A stretch of 64,000 nucleotides of DNA from Photobacterium sp. Ph5 (GTDB lineage: Bacteria > Pseudomonadota > Gammaproteobacteria > Enterobacterales > Vibrionaceae), in assembly GCF_022129445.1 (NCBI RefSeq), contig NZ_JADQAQ010000022.1, positions 1 through 64,000 on the forward strand. Direction: 5' to 3'. Positions within the stretch are counted from its first letter, which is position 1, and each line of letters starts with the position of its first letter. The position numbers were made by a program, and so were the translations under genes. Positions 55,101-64,000 of this stretch are shown one piece after another. The notes beneath the pieces were generated by a model, which worked only from the letters and a program-made list of their open reading frames with translations, was not told where the DNA came from and did not search any database.

Positions 55101-58100
55101 CCGTTATCACCCAAATCTTGTACTTCAGCGCTAATGGTAATATCAATCGTAGAGTTAAAGCCCATTGGTGCGGTGATTTTCAAGTTATCAAGTTGCGATT
55201 CAGGGACTGTCCATGCTCCAGCCCCATCACTAATACCACCTATCACAACAAAGTCACCGGGCTCGGCTACTGATTCAGGAAACTTCACTACAATACGACG
55301 GATCACTTCATCGCTATGATCAATGGCAACAGGAGCGCCTTCATCTGTAAATGATACCCGGCCTATTGATGCCGCATCCGTAGATAGATCAATAATCCCC
55401 CCCGTTGTACTGGTTAACGTGGTTAAGACAACATCACTTGAATCACGAACAGCAAGAATACCATCGGGCTCAACCACGGCTTGAATGTCAACAACGAGCT
55501 GTCCTGTGATTTCTTTAATCGCAGTATCTTCACCATCACTATCCGTCTGCTCTACCGTTAAATAAGACTGAAACGTTAAATCACGATCAGAATCTTGTGG
55601 CGCTCTGAGTTGTAACGGTTTTCCAGCTAATAGTTCATCACGCTGCTCATCTGTTAGCGTGATCTCTCCAGCAACCAATGTTAAAGGAATACCATCAATC
55701 AATAAGGTGTAATCAGAAGGAATACCACCAAAACGTATTTGAGTAATGGTTTCACTATTATCCGTAAAACCTTGAGCAGCAGTTGGTCGCCACTGAACCG
55801 TATTATTCTGATCTTCTAATATGTTGTTATCACTGACTAAAGTATAATTATCTGCATCAATAACAGGCTGAATATTAATTAATATTTCTCTATCAAAAGT
55901 TCTGACATCACCATCGTTTTCAGTGACTAATATTCTGGCGTTTAACTTTATATCTTGAGTACTATTTAAAGGTGGAATGACTTCAATATCTTTTAAAGAA
56001 GAAAGCTCAACTTCATAAATCGGATCACCATTTTCATCGTAGCCTGCAAATATTAAACTTTGCTCATTGCCTTCAGAATCTTTCAGTGTCACCCCTTCGG
56101 GAATACCGGATAACACTAAGCTTAAACTTTCTGAATTATCATCGGGTTGTTTTAACGGATTTTCACCACTCTCAAGCGTAAAATCAAAAACAGCAGCACT
56201 GTCTTCATTTATTAAGGTTTCTATACCAACGGTAGGATCATCATTGATATATGCCCACTCACCAACATCTAAAACACCGTTACCATTACTATCAATATCG
56301 ATATCAAATATCGGTACATCAGCCACCCCTTTTAAGCTCACTTCAAGTTGTTGAGTTGCCGTTACATATTCATCATTTGCGTTAACAATTACATTACTAC
56401 TATTAGTCAAACTCGCGCTATCTTTGATAACACCTTGCACTGTAATTTCAAAATTAACATTACTCTCAGGGGTCGGTTTTAATTGGGCGTTCGCAATATC
56501 GGCATAGTTAACTTCATACACCCCTGAGCCAGATGCATTTTCAACTACAACAGCACCATTGAGTAATACCTGAGCGCCTACCGGCAAATTAGAAAAGCGT
56601 ACACATTCTATTTCTGAGCCATCTTTATCAACGGTTTCTGTTAACGTGACGTGATCACTTAAATTGATTAAGACATCTTCATCAGAGACAACCCGAGTCA
56701 CTTTTAAGGTGGTTTCATCCGCAATCGGTTCAACGTTAATAATGATCTCACGCTCAACAGAATCAGCTGTTTGTTTACCCGTGACAAAAACCACTTCTTC
56801 TTTACTTTGCGCCACAGCCGTGAGTTTTATGTCACCACTGTAATTCGCTGTCGGTGTTACAGATAAACTCCCTACATCTGCCGCTGATACTTGATATTTA
56901 TTGCCACCAAGATCAACAAGGTTGGTTCCTTTTAACTCACCATTTATTTTGCCATCAGCATCAGGTTCTAGCGTAATAATATAAGATAATGTTTCTGAGC
57001 CATCGGTATCATTAAGAACGGCTTTAAGCTGTAGATCAATACCGTTTGAGTCTTCATCAATAGTGTAATGAACTTGCGTTTGAGCATCATCCCACGTTGG
57101 AATATCAGCAATACCTTCCACAATGATTTCAAACGACGTGACCGCTTCAGGCAGTGGTGTACCACTTGTCACACCTACTTGTGCTTTAACTTCAAATACC
57201 AAGTTACTGTCTGCCGTTGAGAAATCAGCATCGGGAATAAAAGTGAGCCCAACTAACTCATGCACTATATTATCGGTAGTGGTGAAATCACCGACAGGCA
57301 CAACGTAAGATAACCCATCACCACTGGTCGCAAGTGCGGTACCGTTTAAATAAAATGAACCATGTATCTCTGTCGGAATGGTGATCAATACTTGTTGTAA
57401 AAACTCACCGCGATCATCATCACCAATATCTACTTTCAGTGATACTGGCGCACCACTTGGGGGAGCGATGATCGTTTCATCAGGATCTTCTACTCGTCCA
57501 ACATCTTCATAAGTCACAATGGGATTAGGTTCAATAATGATCTTGGCTTCCTGATCATCTATTTGCAACGTAATCGTACGCAACTCAGTATCATCATCGC
57601 CATCTGTTACCCGATAATTAAACGTATATTCCAGTAACTCATCTGTTTGCGTTATCTCTGTTGCAGCCGAGAATGAAACCTCACCATTAGGTTTAATCGA
57701 TAATTCACCCAATAACTGACCTGGAGAAGTGGTATCGCCACCTTGGTGAATAGGAATAACCGTAAAACCATCCCCCACCAATGGTTGTTCTATTGCAAGA
57801 TCAACAACACTCACCACTGTTGCACCATCAGCACCTTCTAATGCCTGAGTCAGTAACGGCTCTCCCACTACATTTTCCTGTCCTTCATCAGCTTGAATAA
57901 TGATATTTCGACCATCGGCAATATCATCAACGATGGTTAGCTTAATAGTTGAAAATGCACTTTCATCACCATCATCATCAATCGCAATCACGGGTAAAAA
58001 AATATCTTTACTGTCTTTACCAGGATCTGGGTGATCAATTGCACCAAATAAGTTAACCGTATATTCACCAGTTGCAGTAAATACCACGGTAAAAATCGTA

Positions 58101-61100
58101 CGAGAATCAGCAAATGCAGAGTACGTTCCGACAGAATGTTCAAATAAGGTAACCGCCAGACCTTGGCTTGTTAAGGTTGAATTTAAAGTGGTAAATTGCG
58201 CGGTATCTAAACGGTATTGATGAACAAAATCACTGCCTTCATCAATCGTTAATGTTCCCGTTGCTCGATCGCCATCTTCATCCGGTGTTGAACCTTGATG
58301 ATTAGTGCCATCGGCACGAATATCACTTTCTTCAACGGTGATATCTTGTGTGTTGATAATAACTGGATCAAACCCATCACTAATATTTAGCGTAACAGCC
58401 ACAGGGGTTTCTAAATAATCACCATCGGTATCTTGTATTTGCACTTCGAGATCAATGCTAATGAGATCGCCTGAAACGTTAATATAACCACTGTTATTTC
58501 CTCCGCTATTATGATCAATTGGCAAAAATTGCTCATACGTTACCGTCACATCAGCATCTTTAGAGTTTGTGACATTAACGGCTGATAACGTCAATTTGAA
58601 GTAATTCTGGCTATTGTATGACGCAGTTAAAACATGGGTATTAGGATCAAAATTATAATCGAGCGTTTGTCCCCCCAATGTTGTGATCTCTGCACGTAAC
58701 TCTGCCAATAAATCAGTAAGATAATTACTACTAAAACCAACTTTATCGGGATCTAGGCGATCAACACCCGCGGTTAATGTGAATGTTGTAGAATCAGAAA
58801 CTGGATAGCCAGTAGGAGATCCCATCGGTTCACTAACATCCCCTTCAATCACCTCTAAATCAGTAATGCCATCAAAATCCCCCGTAGGATCAAGTCCATC
58901 AATAATAGTGATATTAATTTCACCATCCGTTGCACTTATATCTAAATCTTGATCGGTGGCTGTTACTGCTAAGGTAATAACTAATTTATTGGTGGTGTCA
59001 GACTGATCTAGCGGTTGTGATTGCACGACGTTGTAATCACCACTTTGCAGCAGCTCAATGGTTAAGACTTCAAGCGTAGGATCATCTTGCCTTACCACAG
59101 TGACCGTATTGCCTACTACGCTATATTCGGTTGTATAACCATTACTGGTTAAACTGGCTAAATTTGGCTGAAGCGCTTTTAAATCAATTTGGATTATTTC
59201 ATCACTACCAATGTTGGTTTCTATTTTTCCGCTGTCGCTGTCAATTTCAGTAAACTCAGTTCCAGCATCAATACCAAAACTGGGTAAATCACCGTCTGCA
59301 ATATTCACGGTGAATATTGCTGGGTTTAATAATGGATCATCATCGGCATCATGCATCTGTAGCGGAATACCCATTGCTAAATTAGCTTGGGTCATCGTAA
59401 CCAGTCCAGTTGTCAGTACTCCGTTAAGATGGTCAATAGGCAATGATTCAACTAATTGCGATTGTAATTCAACATTTCGCCCATTTTGAGTGGGCGTAAT
59501 AGTCAGTTCAAAAACGGTATCTTTGGTCAGATTATCTTTAATAACCGTGATTGAAATTATCTTGCTGGTGGGATCTTGGCTAATGGTTGCAAGCGTATTA
59601 TCACCTTGTGATGTAACTTGCTCTAACGCGGTTTTAATTGCCGTTATATTGTCACTACTCAGTAATACGCTATCGGCCCGTAATATATCGTTAGTCGCAG
59701 GAATGGTTGTGGTATTGTTTGTAGTAACAGGATTACCTGATATTGATGGCCCAATCGTCGGTGGGACTAAATCTCCTTCGACCACGTTAAATTCGACATT
59801 AATTCCATTAGGATCGAGCCCATCGTTGATGATTAATTGCAGATTTGCAACATCACTTTTATCCCCATCAAAATCCAACAATTGCACATCAAGACTCACC
59901 ACATTTTGATTCGGTGAAATAGGTTGATCAATCGGTAAGAACTGGTTAATCGTATATTGCCCACTAGGGGCGACAGAAACACTCAATACTTGAGTTGATG
60001 TTCCAGCTAATTGCACTTCAAATTGATTCGGTACGGTCGGATTAAATACCACTTCTAGCGCAGTGCCATTACTGGTTATTCCAGCAAATGCCTGACTTGG
60101 TTCGATAAACTGAACCTGTTTAATCTCATCGCTATGGCTGCCATACACTAAGCTTCCCGTCACTGCTTGAGGTGCTGTAATGGCACCATTAAACCCTTCT
60201 GTCCATGTAATAGATTGCTCATTAATAATAGGGATAACACCATCTTCAAATACCAATTTCACTTCAACAGGATCGATGAATTGATCAAAATCAGTGTCGT
60301 GCATAATGATAGGAATGGTAACGTCAATTTTCCCTTCATCTAAAGAAACAAATTCTCCATTCACAAAATCAGTAGGATCATGATCTAATGGTTGAAATTG
60401 AGTTAATACCATTTCGACTTTGACATCGTTACCTTGCTGAATAGGTGTTAGCACTAACTTAAATATCTCAGCACTATTTGATACTTCCTTTACATCTACA
60501 GTCAGCAAACCACTCGGTCCATTATTGATTTCAACTTTAACTTCTTCGCCACTTGTCGTCAGTTTTTGAAGCTCTGGCCCTAATTTAAAAAAAACAGCAT
60601 CAGTGACATTTAAACTAGTAGCAACCAAAGCATCATTGACGGCAGTAACAACAAAACTACTTGATGATGAAACAGGATAACCTTGTCCACCCGCTGTGGG
60701 ATTTAGATCTCCCTCGGTTATATCCAATTCGGCTATAACATCTTTACCCGTTGGATTCTCACCATCATTAATATTGATAATCAGCTTGCCAATATTACTG
60801 TCATCACCATCTTTATCGACGACAGCAACATCAAGGGCGAGATTATTAACGTTAGTCGTGAAATCTTGATCCAACGGCCTATTCTGCTCAACGGTATAAC
60901 TGCCATCTATATTCAGTGTCACAGTCAAAACAGGTTGTTTAGGAGTAGTTCCCGATGCAGGTACATACAACTCAACCATATTTCCAGTAATGGTATAATT
61001 CGTTGCTTGTCCATTACTGGTTAACCCATTCAATGTGGCTTGTTCAAGGTTAAAAGTCGCGCTGGCAATATCATCACTGCCAATATCAACAGGAATTTGC

Positions 61101-64000
61101 CCCTGTTTTGTTTGAGTTGTCATGATCTCGGTATAATCAGTACCGCTATCTGTGCCTAACACAGGATCAACACCGTCTTTAACGACAATAAGCAACTCAC
61201 CTTGTGCTTTATCGCCATCATAATCTTGCGCAGTAACGGCTATGGTTAAACGATCTTCGTTTGAGTCTACAGGTTGATTTAACGGTAAATGCTGAGTAAC
61301 GGTATATTTACCATCAAGCCCAATAACAACATTCAGTACCACTGCATCATCGCTAGATAAACGTATATTTAACTCATTACCGAGCACTTCCACGTAGGTT
61401 GGCGCGCTGTTACTTAACCAACCCGTTAATCCTGTTTGTGTACTATCAAAGGTGAGTGTTTCAATCTCATCACTACCGAGATCTAAACCAATTTCACCTT
61501 CTGCAACTGTTGCTACTGCACCTTTTTTAGGATCGGTTATCGTTGTTCCAGTATCGATTTCAAATAGCGGATCTGCACCATCTTCAACGCTGATAGTGAC
61601 TATGGCGGGTTGAGAAAACGGGTCGTCGTCCCCGTCATTCATCATCAATGGGATGGCGATATCAAGCTTATCGCCATTAAGTAATACGTACGTGCCACCA
61701 CTATCAATTTGATGATCAAGCGGCAGTAATTGCTGCCACTCTATTTTCACATCAACATCACGCCCCATTTGTGCTGGCGTCAGTGTAATGATAAAAACAT
61801 CTTGCTTAGTAACCGAACCTATTGCGGTGATGGTTTGCGCCGCAGTGATAGCATCTGCTGTATGGCTGATGTCTAGTGCTTGATTAGATGAAGTTAAGCT
61901 CGATAATTCAGTGACAAACGCTGTTAGTACATCCGGTAATATCAACATGGATGTCGCCACTAAACTATCGTTTGCCGCAATGATTGATAAAGTTTTGTCA
62001 CTTTCAACGGGGTATAACGAGGTTGATGGTTCGCGGATAGGTAAAGCCAGATCCCCTTCTATGGTTTCGAGCGTAATATTCGCACCTGTCGGATTTTGAC
62101 CATCGGTAATCACTAAGGTTAACGTTGCATCATTACTGCTGTCGTTATCAAAATCCACCACATGAAATGGAATACTAATCGTATTGGTATTAGGTGTGAC
62201 AGGTTGATCAATTGGTAAGTATTGCGTGATGCTATAGTTTCCGTCAGTGGCTATAGACAGCGATAAAACTGGGGTTGTCGTACCCGTTAAAAACAACGTC
62301 ACTTGATTGGATTTGTCATCATCAAATTTCGCATCGAGTGCAATACCATCACTGGTTAAGCCAGCAAAAGCTGTTGTAATATCACCAACAACAACCTGTT
62401 TGATCTCATCACTATTTACATCAAACGCTAATTGCCCCGAAATAAATTGTGGCTCTGCCACGGTACCTGAAAAAGCTTCCGTCCATGTTTTGGTTTGGCT
62501 TTCAATAACGGGGGCTTTACCGTCTTCTAATATCACTACCGCATTCACAGGTTCGACTAAAGGATCAAAGTCGCTATCATGCATTTCCAGAGGCAAGCGA
62601 ATATTAATCCCGTCACTGGTAAAAGAGACATACTCTCCCCCTGAATACACACTCGGATCATGATCTAATGGTTTTAACTGCTTAACATCCATAGTGACTG
62701 CAACGTTATGGCTGTCTTGCGTTGGAGTGAAGATCACTATTAACACATCTGCATTATTGCTGTCTTTCCCTGTTAGGGTGATGTCTCCCGTGTTTCCTGT
62801 TGTTACGTTAAAACTAAGGGCTAATCCTGTCGCCGTGAGTTGCTCTAACTCACTGATTAACTGTGCTTGTACACTTGATGATATATTCAAGCTTGACGCG
62901 ACCAAATCATCATTCACCGCAGAGACAATAAACGAACTTGAAGCATCAACAGGGTAAGCATCTGCGATATTTTTAGGAGACAAGTCCCCTTCCGTTAAAC
63001 TCACTTGTGCAGTAATACCTGCACCTGATGGGTTTTCGCCATCAGTGATATTAATAATGAGTTGTCCTACATTACTGTTATCACCATCAGCATCTGTAAC
63101 CGTAACAGCGAGAGAGAGGTTATTTATATTAGTTTCAAAGTTCTGATCGAGTGGTTGGCTTTGCTCTATTGTGTAGCGACCATCATTTTCTAAGACTACT
63201 GTTAAAATGGGTTGTTTGGATGATGAACCTTGCGCTGGTACAAACAACTCTATCGTGTTACCAACAATGCTATAACTCGTTGCTTGTCCATTGCTGGTTA
63301 ATCCATTCAGTGTCGTTTGATCGACATTAAATGTAGCATTAGCAATATCATCACTGCCCACATCAAGCATAATTTGTCCGGTAAAGATTTGTGGTGACAT
63401 GGTTTCAGTAAAGTTAGTCGCAATATCTTTACCTAAAATGGGGTCAGGACCATCAACAACCGTAATATTTAATTCACCTACATTACTTTCATCACCATCG
63501 GTATCAATCGCAACAACGCCTAAAGCAAGTTTATCTATATTTGTTTCAATGGATTGATTTAATGCTTGATACTGCGTCACGCTATACTCGCCAGACGTAT
63601 TAATCTCAATCGTTAACACTTCTGTCTGTGGTGAATCAGTCAACTTCAAGGTAATTTTATTACCTTCAATGCTATAAACAGTTGGCTTTCCATTACTCAA
63701 TAATCCATCAAGAGTTGGTTGTTGAGATTCAAAAACCATCGCCTCAATTTGATCACTTCCAACGTTGATAGGAATGCTACCTGTGACGGTTTGTGGCGTA
63801 GCAATATCTTTGTCTTGTTCAGTTATCGTGGTACCGCGATCAATGCCTAAAACAGGATCAACTCCGTCATTAATATTAATGACTAACTCACCCACATTAC
63901 TTGTATCGCCATCTCGATCTGTGGTCGTTAAAGGTAAAGCTAATTGTGTTTGATCTAACGCGTTATCCTGATTGAGTGCCTGGTATTGAGTCACGGTATA
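52163..64000 (-). CDS. giant RTX/T1SS adhesin, C-terminal part (5' end outside window)
   Basis: Minus-strand frame with no stop through the window edge (at least 3945 residues). The valine-coding GTG at 63994 lies inside a repeat (SVTQYQALNQ-like), so it is not the start. The N-side part is a string of about 150-residue beta domains with DGxDP, Ca-type DxDGDxSN loops and GSDEI motifs, of the T1SS-143/cadherin-like kind, up to about 58,300. Further cadherin/Ig-like domains with DEDS, EEDIG and DTDGSE starts follow. Near the C-terminus are RTX nonapeptides (GGGNDILTGNAGDDLF) and the T1SS secretion-signal region (FALGEDKIDLTDVL...). It is a secreted, Ca-dependent surface adhesin; its ABC exporter is not in the window. 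Confidence 0.9.
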   Translation of the reverse strand, partial: YTVTQYQALNQDNALDQTQLALPLTTTDRDGDTSNVGELVININDGVDPVLGIDRGTTITEQDKDIATPQTVTGSIPINVGSDQIEAMVFESQQPTLDGLLSNGKPTVYSIEGNKITLKLTDSPQTEVLTIEINTSGEYSVTQYQALNQSIETNIDKLALGVVAIDTDGDESNVGELNITVVDGPDPILGKDIATNFTETMSPQIFTGQIMLDVGSDDIANATFNVDQTTLNGLTSNGQATSYSIVGNTIELFVPAQGSSSKQPILTVVLENDGRYTIEQSQPLDQNFETNINNLSLAVTVTDADGDNSNVGQLIINITDGENPSGAGITAQVSLTEGDLSPKNIADAYPVDASSSFIVSAVNDDLVASSLNISSSVQAQLISELEQLTATGLALSFNVTTGNTGDITLTGKDSNNADVLIVIFTPTQDSHNVAVTMDVKQLKPLDHDPSVYSGGEYVSFTSDGINIRLPLEMHDSDFDPLVEPVNAVVILEDGKAPVIESQTKTWTEAFSGTVAEPQFISGQLAFDVNSDEIKQVVVGDITTAFAGLTSDGIALDAKFDDDKSNQVTLFLTGTTTPVLSLSIATDGNYSITQYLPIDQPVTPNTNTISIPFHVVDFDNDSSNDATLTLVITDGQNPTGANITLETIEGDLALPIREPSTSLYPVESDKTLSIIAANDSLVATSMLILPDVLTAFVTELSSLTSSNQALDISHTADAITAAQTITAIGSVTKQDVFIITLTPAQMGRDVDVKIEWQQLLPLDHQIDSGGTYVLLNGDKLDIAIPLMMNDGDDDPFSQPAIVTISVEDGADPLFEIDTGTTITDPKKGAVATVAEGEIGLDLGSDEIETLTFDSTQTGLTGWLSNSAPTYVEVLGNELNIRLSSDDAVVLNVVIGLDGKYTVTQHLPLNQPVDSNEDRLTIAVTAQDYDGDKAQGELLIVVKDGVDPVLGTDSGTDYTEIMTTQTKQGQIPVDIGSDDIASATFNLEQATLNGLTSNGQATNYTITGNMVELYVPASGTTPKQPVLTVTLNIDGSYTVEQNRPLDQDFTTNVNNLALDVAVVDKDGDDSNIGKLIININDGENPTGKDVIAELDITEGDLNPTAGGQGYPVSSSSSFVVTAVNDALVATSLNVTDAVFFKLGPELQKLTTSGEEVKVEINNGPSGLLTVDVKEVSNSAEIFKLVLTPIQQGNDVKVEMVLTQFQPLDHDPTDFVNGEFVSLDEGKIDVTIPIIMHDTDFDQFIDPVEVKLVFEDGVIPIINEQSITWTEGFNGAITAPQAVTGSLVYGSHSDEIKQVQFIEPSQAFAGITSNGTALEVVFNPTVPNQFEVQLAGTSTQVLSVSVAPSGQYTINQFLPIDQPISPNQNVVSLDVQLLDFDGDKSDVANLQLIINDGLDPNGINVEFNVVEGDLVPPTIGPSISGNPVTTNNTTTIPATNDILRADSVLLSSDNITAIKTALEQVTSQGDNTLATISQDPTSKIISITVIKDNLTKDTVFELTITPTQNGRNVELQSQLVESLPIDHLNGVLTTGLVTMTQANLAMGIPLQMHDADDDPLLNPAIFTVNIADGDLPSFGIDAGTEFTEIDSDSGKIETNIGSDEIIQIDLKALQPNLASLTSNGYTTEYSVVGNTVTVVRQDDPTLEVLTIELLQSGDYNVVQSQPLDQSDTTNKLVITLAVTATDQDLDISATDGEINITIIDGLDPTGDFDGITDLEVIEGDVSEPMGSPTGYPVSDSTTFTLTAGVDRLDPDKVGFSSNYLTDLLAELRAEITTLGGQTLDYNFDPNTHVLTASYNSQNYFKLTLSAVNVTNSKDADVTVTYEQFLPIDHNSGGNNSGYINVSGDLISIDLEVQIQDTDGDYLETPVAVTLNISDGFDPVIINTQDITVEESDIRADGTNHQGSTPDEDGDRATGTLTIDEGSDFVHQYRLDTAQFTTLNSTLTSQGLAVTLFEHSVGTYSAFADSRTIFTVVFTATGEYTVNLFGAIDHPDPGKDSKDIFLPVIAIDDDGDESAFSTIKLTIVDDIADGRNIIIQADEGQENVVGEPLLTQALEGADGATVVSVVDLAIEQPLVGDGFTVIPIHQGGDTTSPGQLLGELSIKPNGEVSFSAATEITQTDELLEYTFNYRVTDGDDDTELRTITLQIDDQEAKIIIEPNPIVTYEDVGRVEDPDETIIAPPSGAPVSLKVDIGDDDRGEFLQQVLITIPTEIHGSFYLNGTALATSGDGLSYVVPVGDFTTTDNIVHELVGLTFIPDADFSTADSNLVFEVKAQVGVTSGTPLPEAVTSFEIIVEGIADIPTWDDAQTQVHYTIDEDSNGIDLQLKAVLNDTDGSETLSYIITLEPDADGKINGELKGTNLVDLGGNKYQVSAADVGSLSVTPTANYSGDIKLTAVAQSKEEVVFVTGKQTADSVEREIIINVEPIADETTLKVTRVVSDEDVLINLSDHVTLTETVDKDGSEIECVRFSNLPVGAQVLLNGAVVVENASGSGVYEVNYADIANAQLKPTPESNVNFEITVQGVIKDSASLTNSSNVIVNANDEYVTATQQLEVSLKGVADVPIFDIDIDSNGNGVLDVGEWAYINDDPTVGIETLINEDSAAVFDFTLESGENPLKQPDDNSESLSLVLSGIPEGVTLKDSEGNEQSLIFAGYDENGDPIYEVELSSLKDIEVIPPLNSTQDIKLNARILVTENDGDVRTFDREILINIQPVIDADNYTLVSDNNILEDQNNTVQWRPTAAQGFTDNSETITQIRFGGIPSDYTLLIDGIPLTLVAGEITLTDEQRDELLAGKPLQLRAPQDSDRDLTFQSYLTVEQTDSDGEDTAIKEITGQLVVDIQAVVEPDGILAVRDSSDVVLTTLTSTTGGIIDLSTDAASIGRVSFTDEGAPVAIDHSDEVIRRIVVKFPESVAEPGDFVVIGGISDGAGAWTVPESQLDNLKITAPMGFNSTIDITISAEVQDLGDNGENDVSTLVPFTTPITLDFTPNTSMITELAGDIVFNPDVVTGTEDNVINLGDQIEDDIVIGSVNGEQNHDSVTIVIKAADLPSGVTISGTDFDFIDGEYVMIVPVDGAGKVDISGISLNPATDFAGDFQFNLHIVNTDTTSGNTKNLIKPVTVRIEPVVDVPPHGDPTLSLEVLRTEKLDGDNQPIADTGKPEVIKNNHAYEDGIVILGISASLKDISTSLTSGLESLKQVELTVDASQGAFIQTDGMTVQAITVDKTELDNIQFQPVKDFSGHVSMSAVATVEDDVTYTVTTPATAQATGDFTATVEFDVIPVDDPVKFTGTETTISGDEDQSGGISLGEISFEVGDTDGSEQIISAKITNVPDGFVLTGPVSNLGDGEWSVTLPVGMQTGSLTGVNIVPAENYSGTLALGVLVFTKEDLLDDIAQNTATINVDILPVGDKIDSDVITTYTGQEDQPITLTLDLVVRDNTDSIVPSHPSATENAPEKLYVVVTDVPDSSRFDAPVGGSAEKQPDGSWIIISGGTTLDTLAFHPGDANGNFTMNFDMRSSDNGVLATNSLAVIKTLSFDVAAVNDAPINTMPADISAEEDIGVIIAGISVKDVDATEDNGNMTVNLSVDHGALNVLSTTGITVDNNNTSNVILTGKLDDLNAALAAGIHYQSDPNFYGDDTLRMLTNDNGNSGSGGAKTDSTQTSITVAPKPDVPIIELDRPQTASIHTVLGTLLPLIGIMASVVNPAPNELSIVVSGLNDGDLVDSNGAIVGDQIAAGTYRVAVSQLDDLYLTGLATGSTSLIVEAESTIGSESVLSATSITLNINVGEDTTTEIDASTSPSGSGELIVDDDQDRTLIGSDDDDIFYAGGGNDILTGNAGDDLFIWELDHIDGSTDVITDFALGEDKIDLTDVLNDSAGDGLKLDDLLAGINADASSGKLELNITASNSNTQTITLDNIQAADLGLASSASSTQLITELFNQSGFTTT
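59200..64000. repeat. higher-order ~2.28 kb repeat in the adhesin gene
   Basis: The sequence read from CGTTGCTTGTCCATT at 63278 recurs at 61001, 2277 bp apart (759 codons), with related flanks; the segment at about 62401 matches that at 60121 with a 2280 offset. GTTITE-type units at about 63830, 61550 and 59260 show a third, shorter copy in which one unit of the set is missing. Nucleotide identity of the copies looks about 75% by eye, so this is an old duplication. Confidence 0.8.

Noticed and set aside
63992-63994. GTG as start codon of the giant adhesin
   Set aside because: It codes Val in a repeat (TVTQYQALNQ) that recurs downstream as SVTQYQALNQ, and the frame stays open beyond the window edge.
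52163-64000. Plus-strand ORFs of 60-140 codons inside the adhesin gene
   Set aside because: They are antisense shadows of the repeat codons (Ser/Thr/Ile-rich), without RBS or family resemblance.
1-64000. CRISPR array, prophage, integron or transposase
   Set aside because: No regularly spaced direct repeats with unique spacers, no phage structural genes, and no transposase or integrase motif seen on either strand.

Overview
The window looks like the chromosome of a low-GC marine gammaproteobacterium of the Vibrionaceae, most probably Photobacterium. This rests on the mgsA-helD-yccS neighbourhood, a second EF-G paralogue with strong codon bias, a split TMAO respiration (tor) system, Vibrio-type hypothetical families and a giant T1SS/RTX adhesin. 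The genus is inferred from protein resemblance and base composition; no search could be run.

Layout. 1-220: tRNA-Cys and a cut tRNA-Gly with their promoter (minus strand). 0.3-20 kb: housekeeping and accessory genes, including a KdgK-like kinase that has lost its catalytic Asp, a cNMP/CBS/DUF294 protein paired with a DnaQ-type exonuclease, a BCCT transporter, glutaredoxin, an orphan AMMECR1 protein, an EEP-family protein, mobB-nudix, an LprI/META fusion, a YtcJ-like amidohydrolase, a triple rhodanese, an M15-like peptidase and an S4 protein. 20.4-22.6 kb: EF-G paralogue, followed by the wreck of a pilin-like gene. 23-27.2 kb: torS and torT, divergent, with a small inverted-repeat element between them. 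27.4-37.7 kb: mgsA, an MDR oxidoreductase, glpK, a decayed glpR, glpD, helD and yccS. 37.7-38.7 kb: a frameshifted SRA-like/HNH endonuclease. 38.8-43.2 kb: divergent torC and torA with a perfect FNR-type box between them; TorA carries an extra C-terminal haem domain resembling the one in TorC. 43.3-47.4 kb: RND pump and adaptor. 47.8-52.1 kb: two exported proteins of unknown function, an acetyltransferase, a U32 family protein and a small acidic protein. 52.2-64 kb: the 3' part of a giant T1SS adhesin gene, its N-terminal part outside the window, built partly from a ~2.28 kb higher-order repeat.

How genes work together. TorT/TorS would sense TMAO, and TorC would pass electrons from the quinol pool to periplasmic TorA. 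TorR and TorD are not in the window. MobB supports the molybdopterin guanine dinucleotide cofactor that TorA needs. GlpK and GlpD convert glycerol to DHAP, and MgsA drains DHAP to methylglyoxal; the local repressor gene glpR is broken, so glycerol use may be derepressed. The most interesting items are the TorA-cytochrome fusion, the glpR, HNH and pilin-like pseudogenes, the KdgK-like pseudokinase, and the repeat architecture of the adhesin. I found no CRISPR array, transposase or prophage, and no clearly new multi-gene defence or biosynthetic system.
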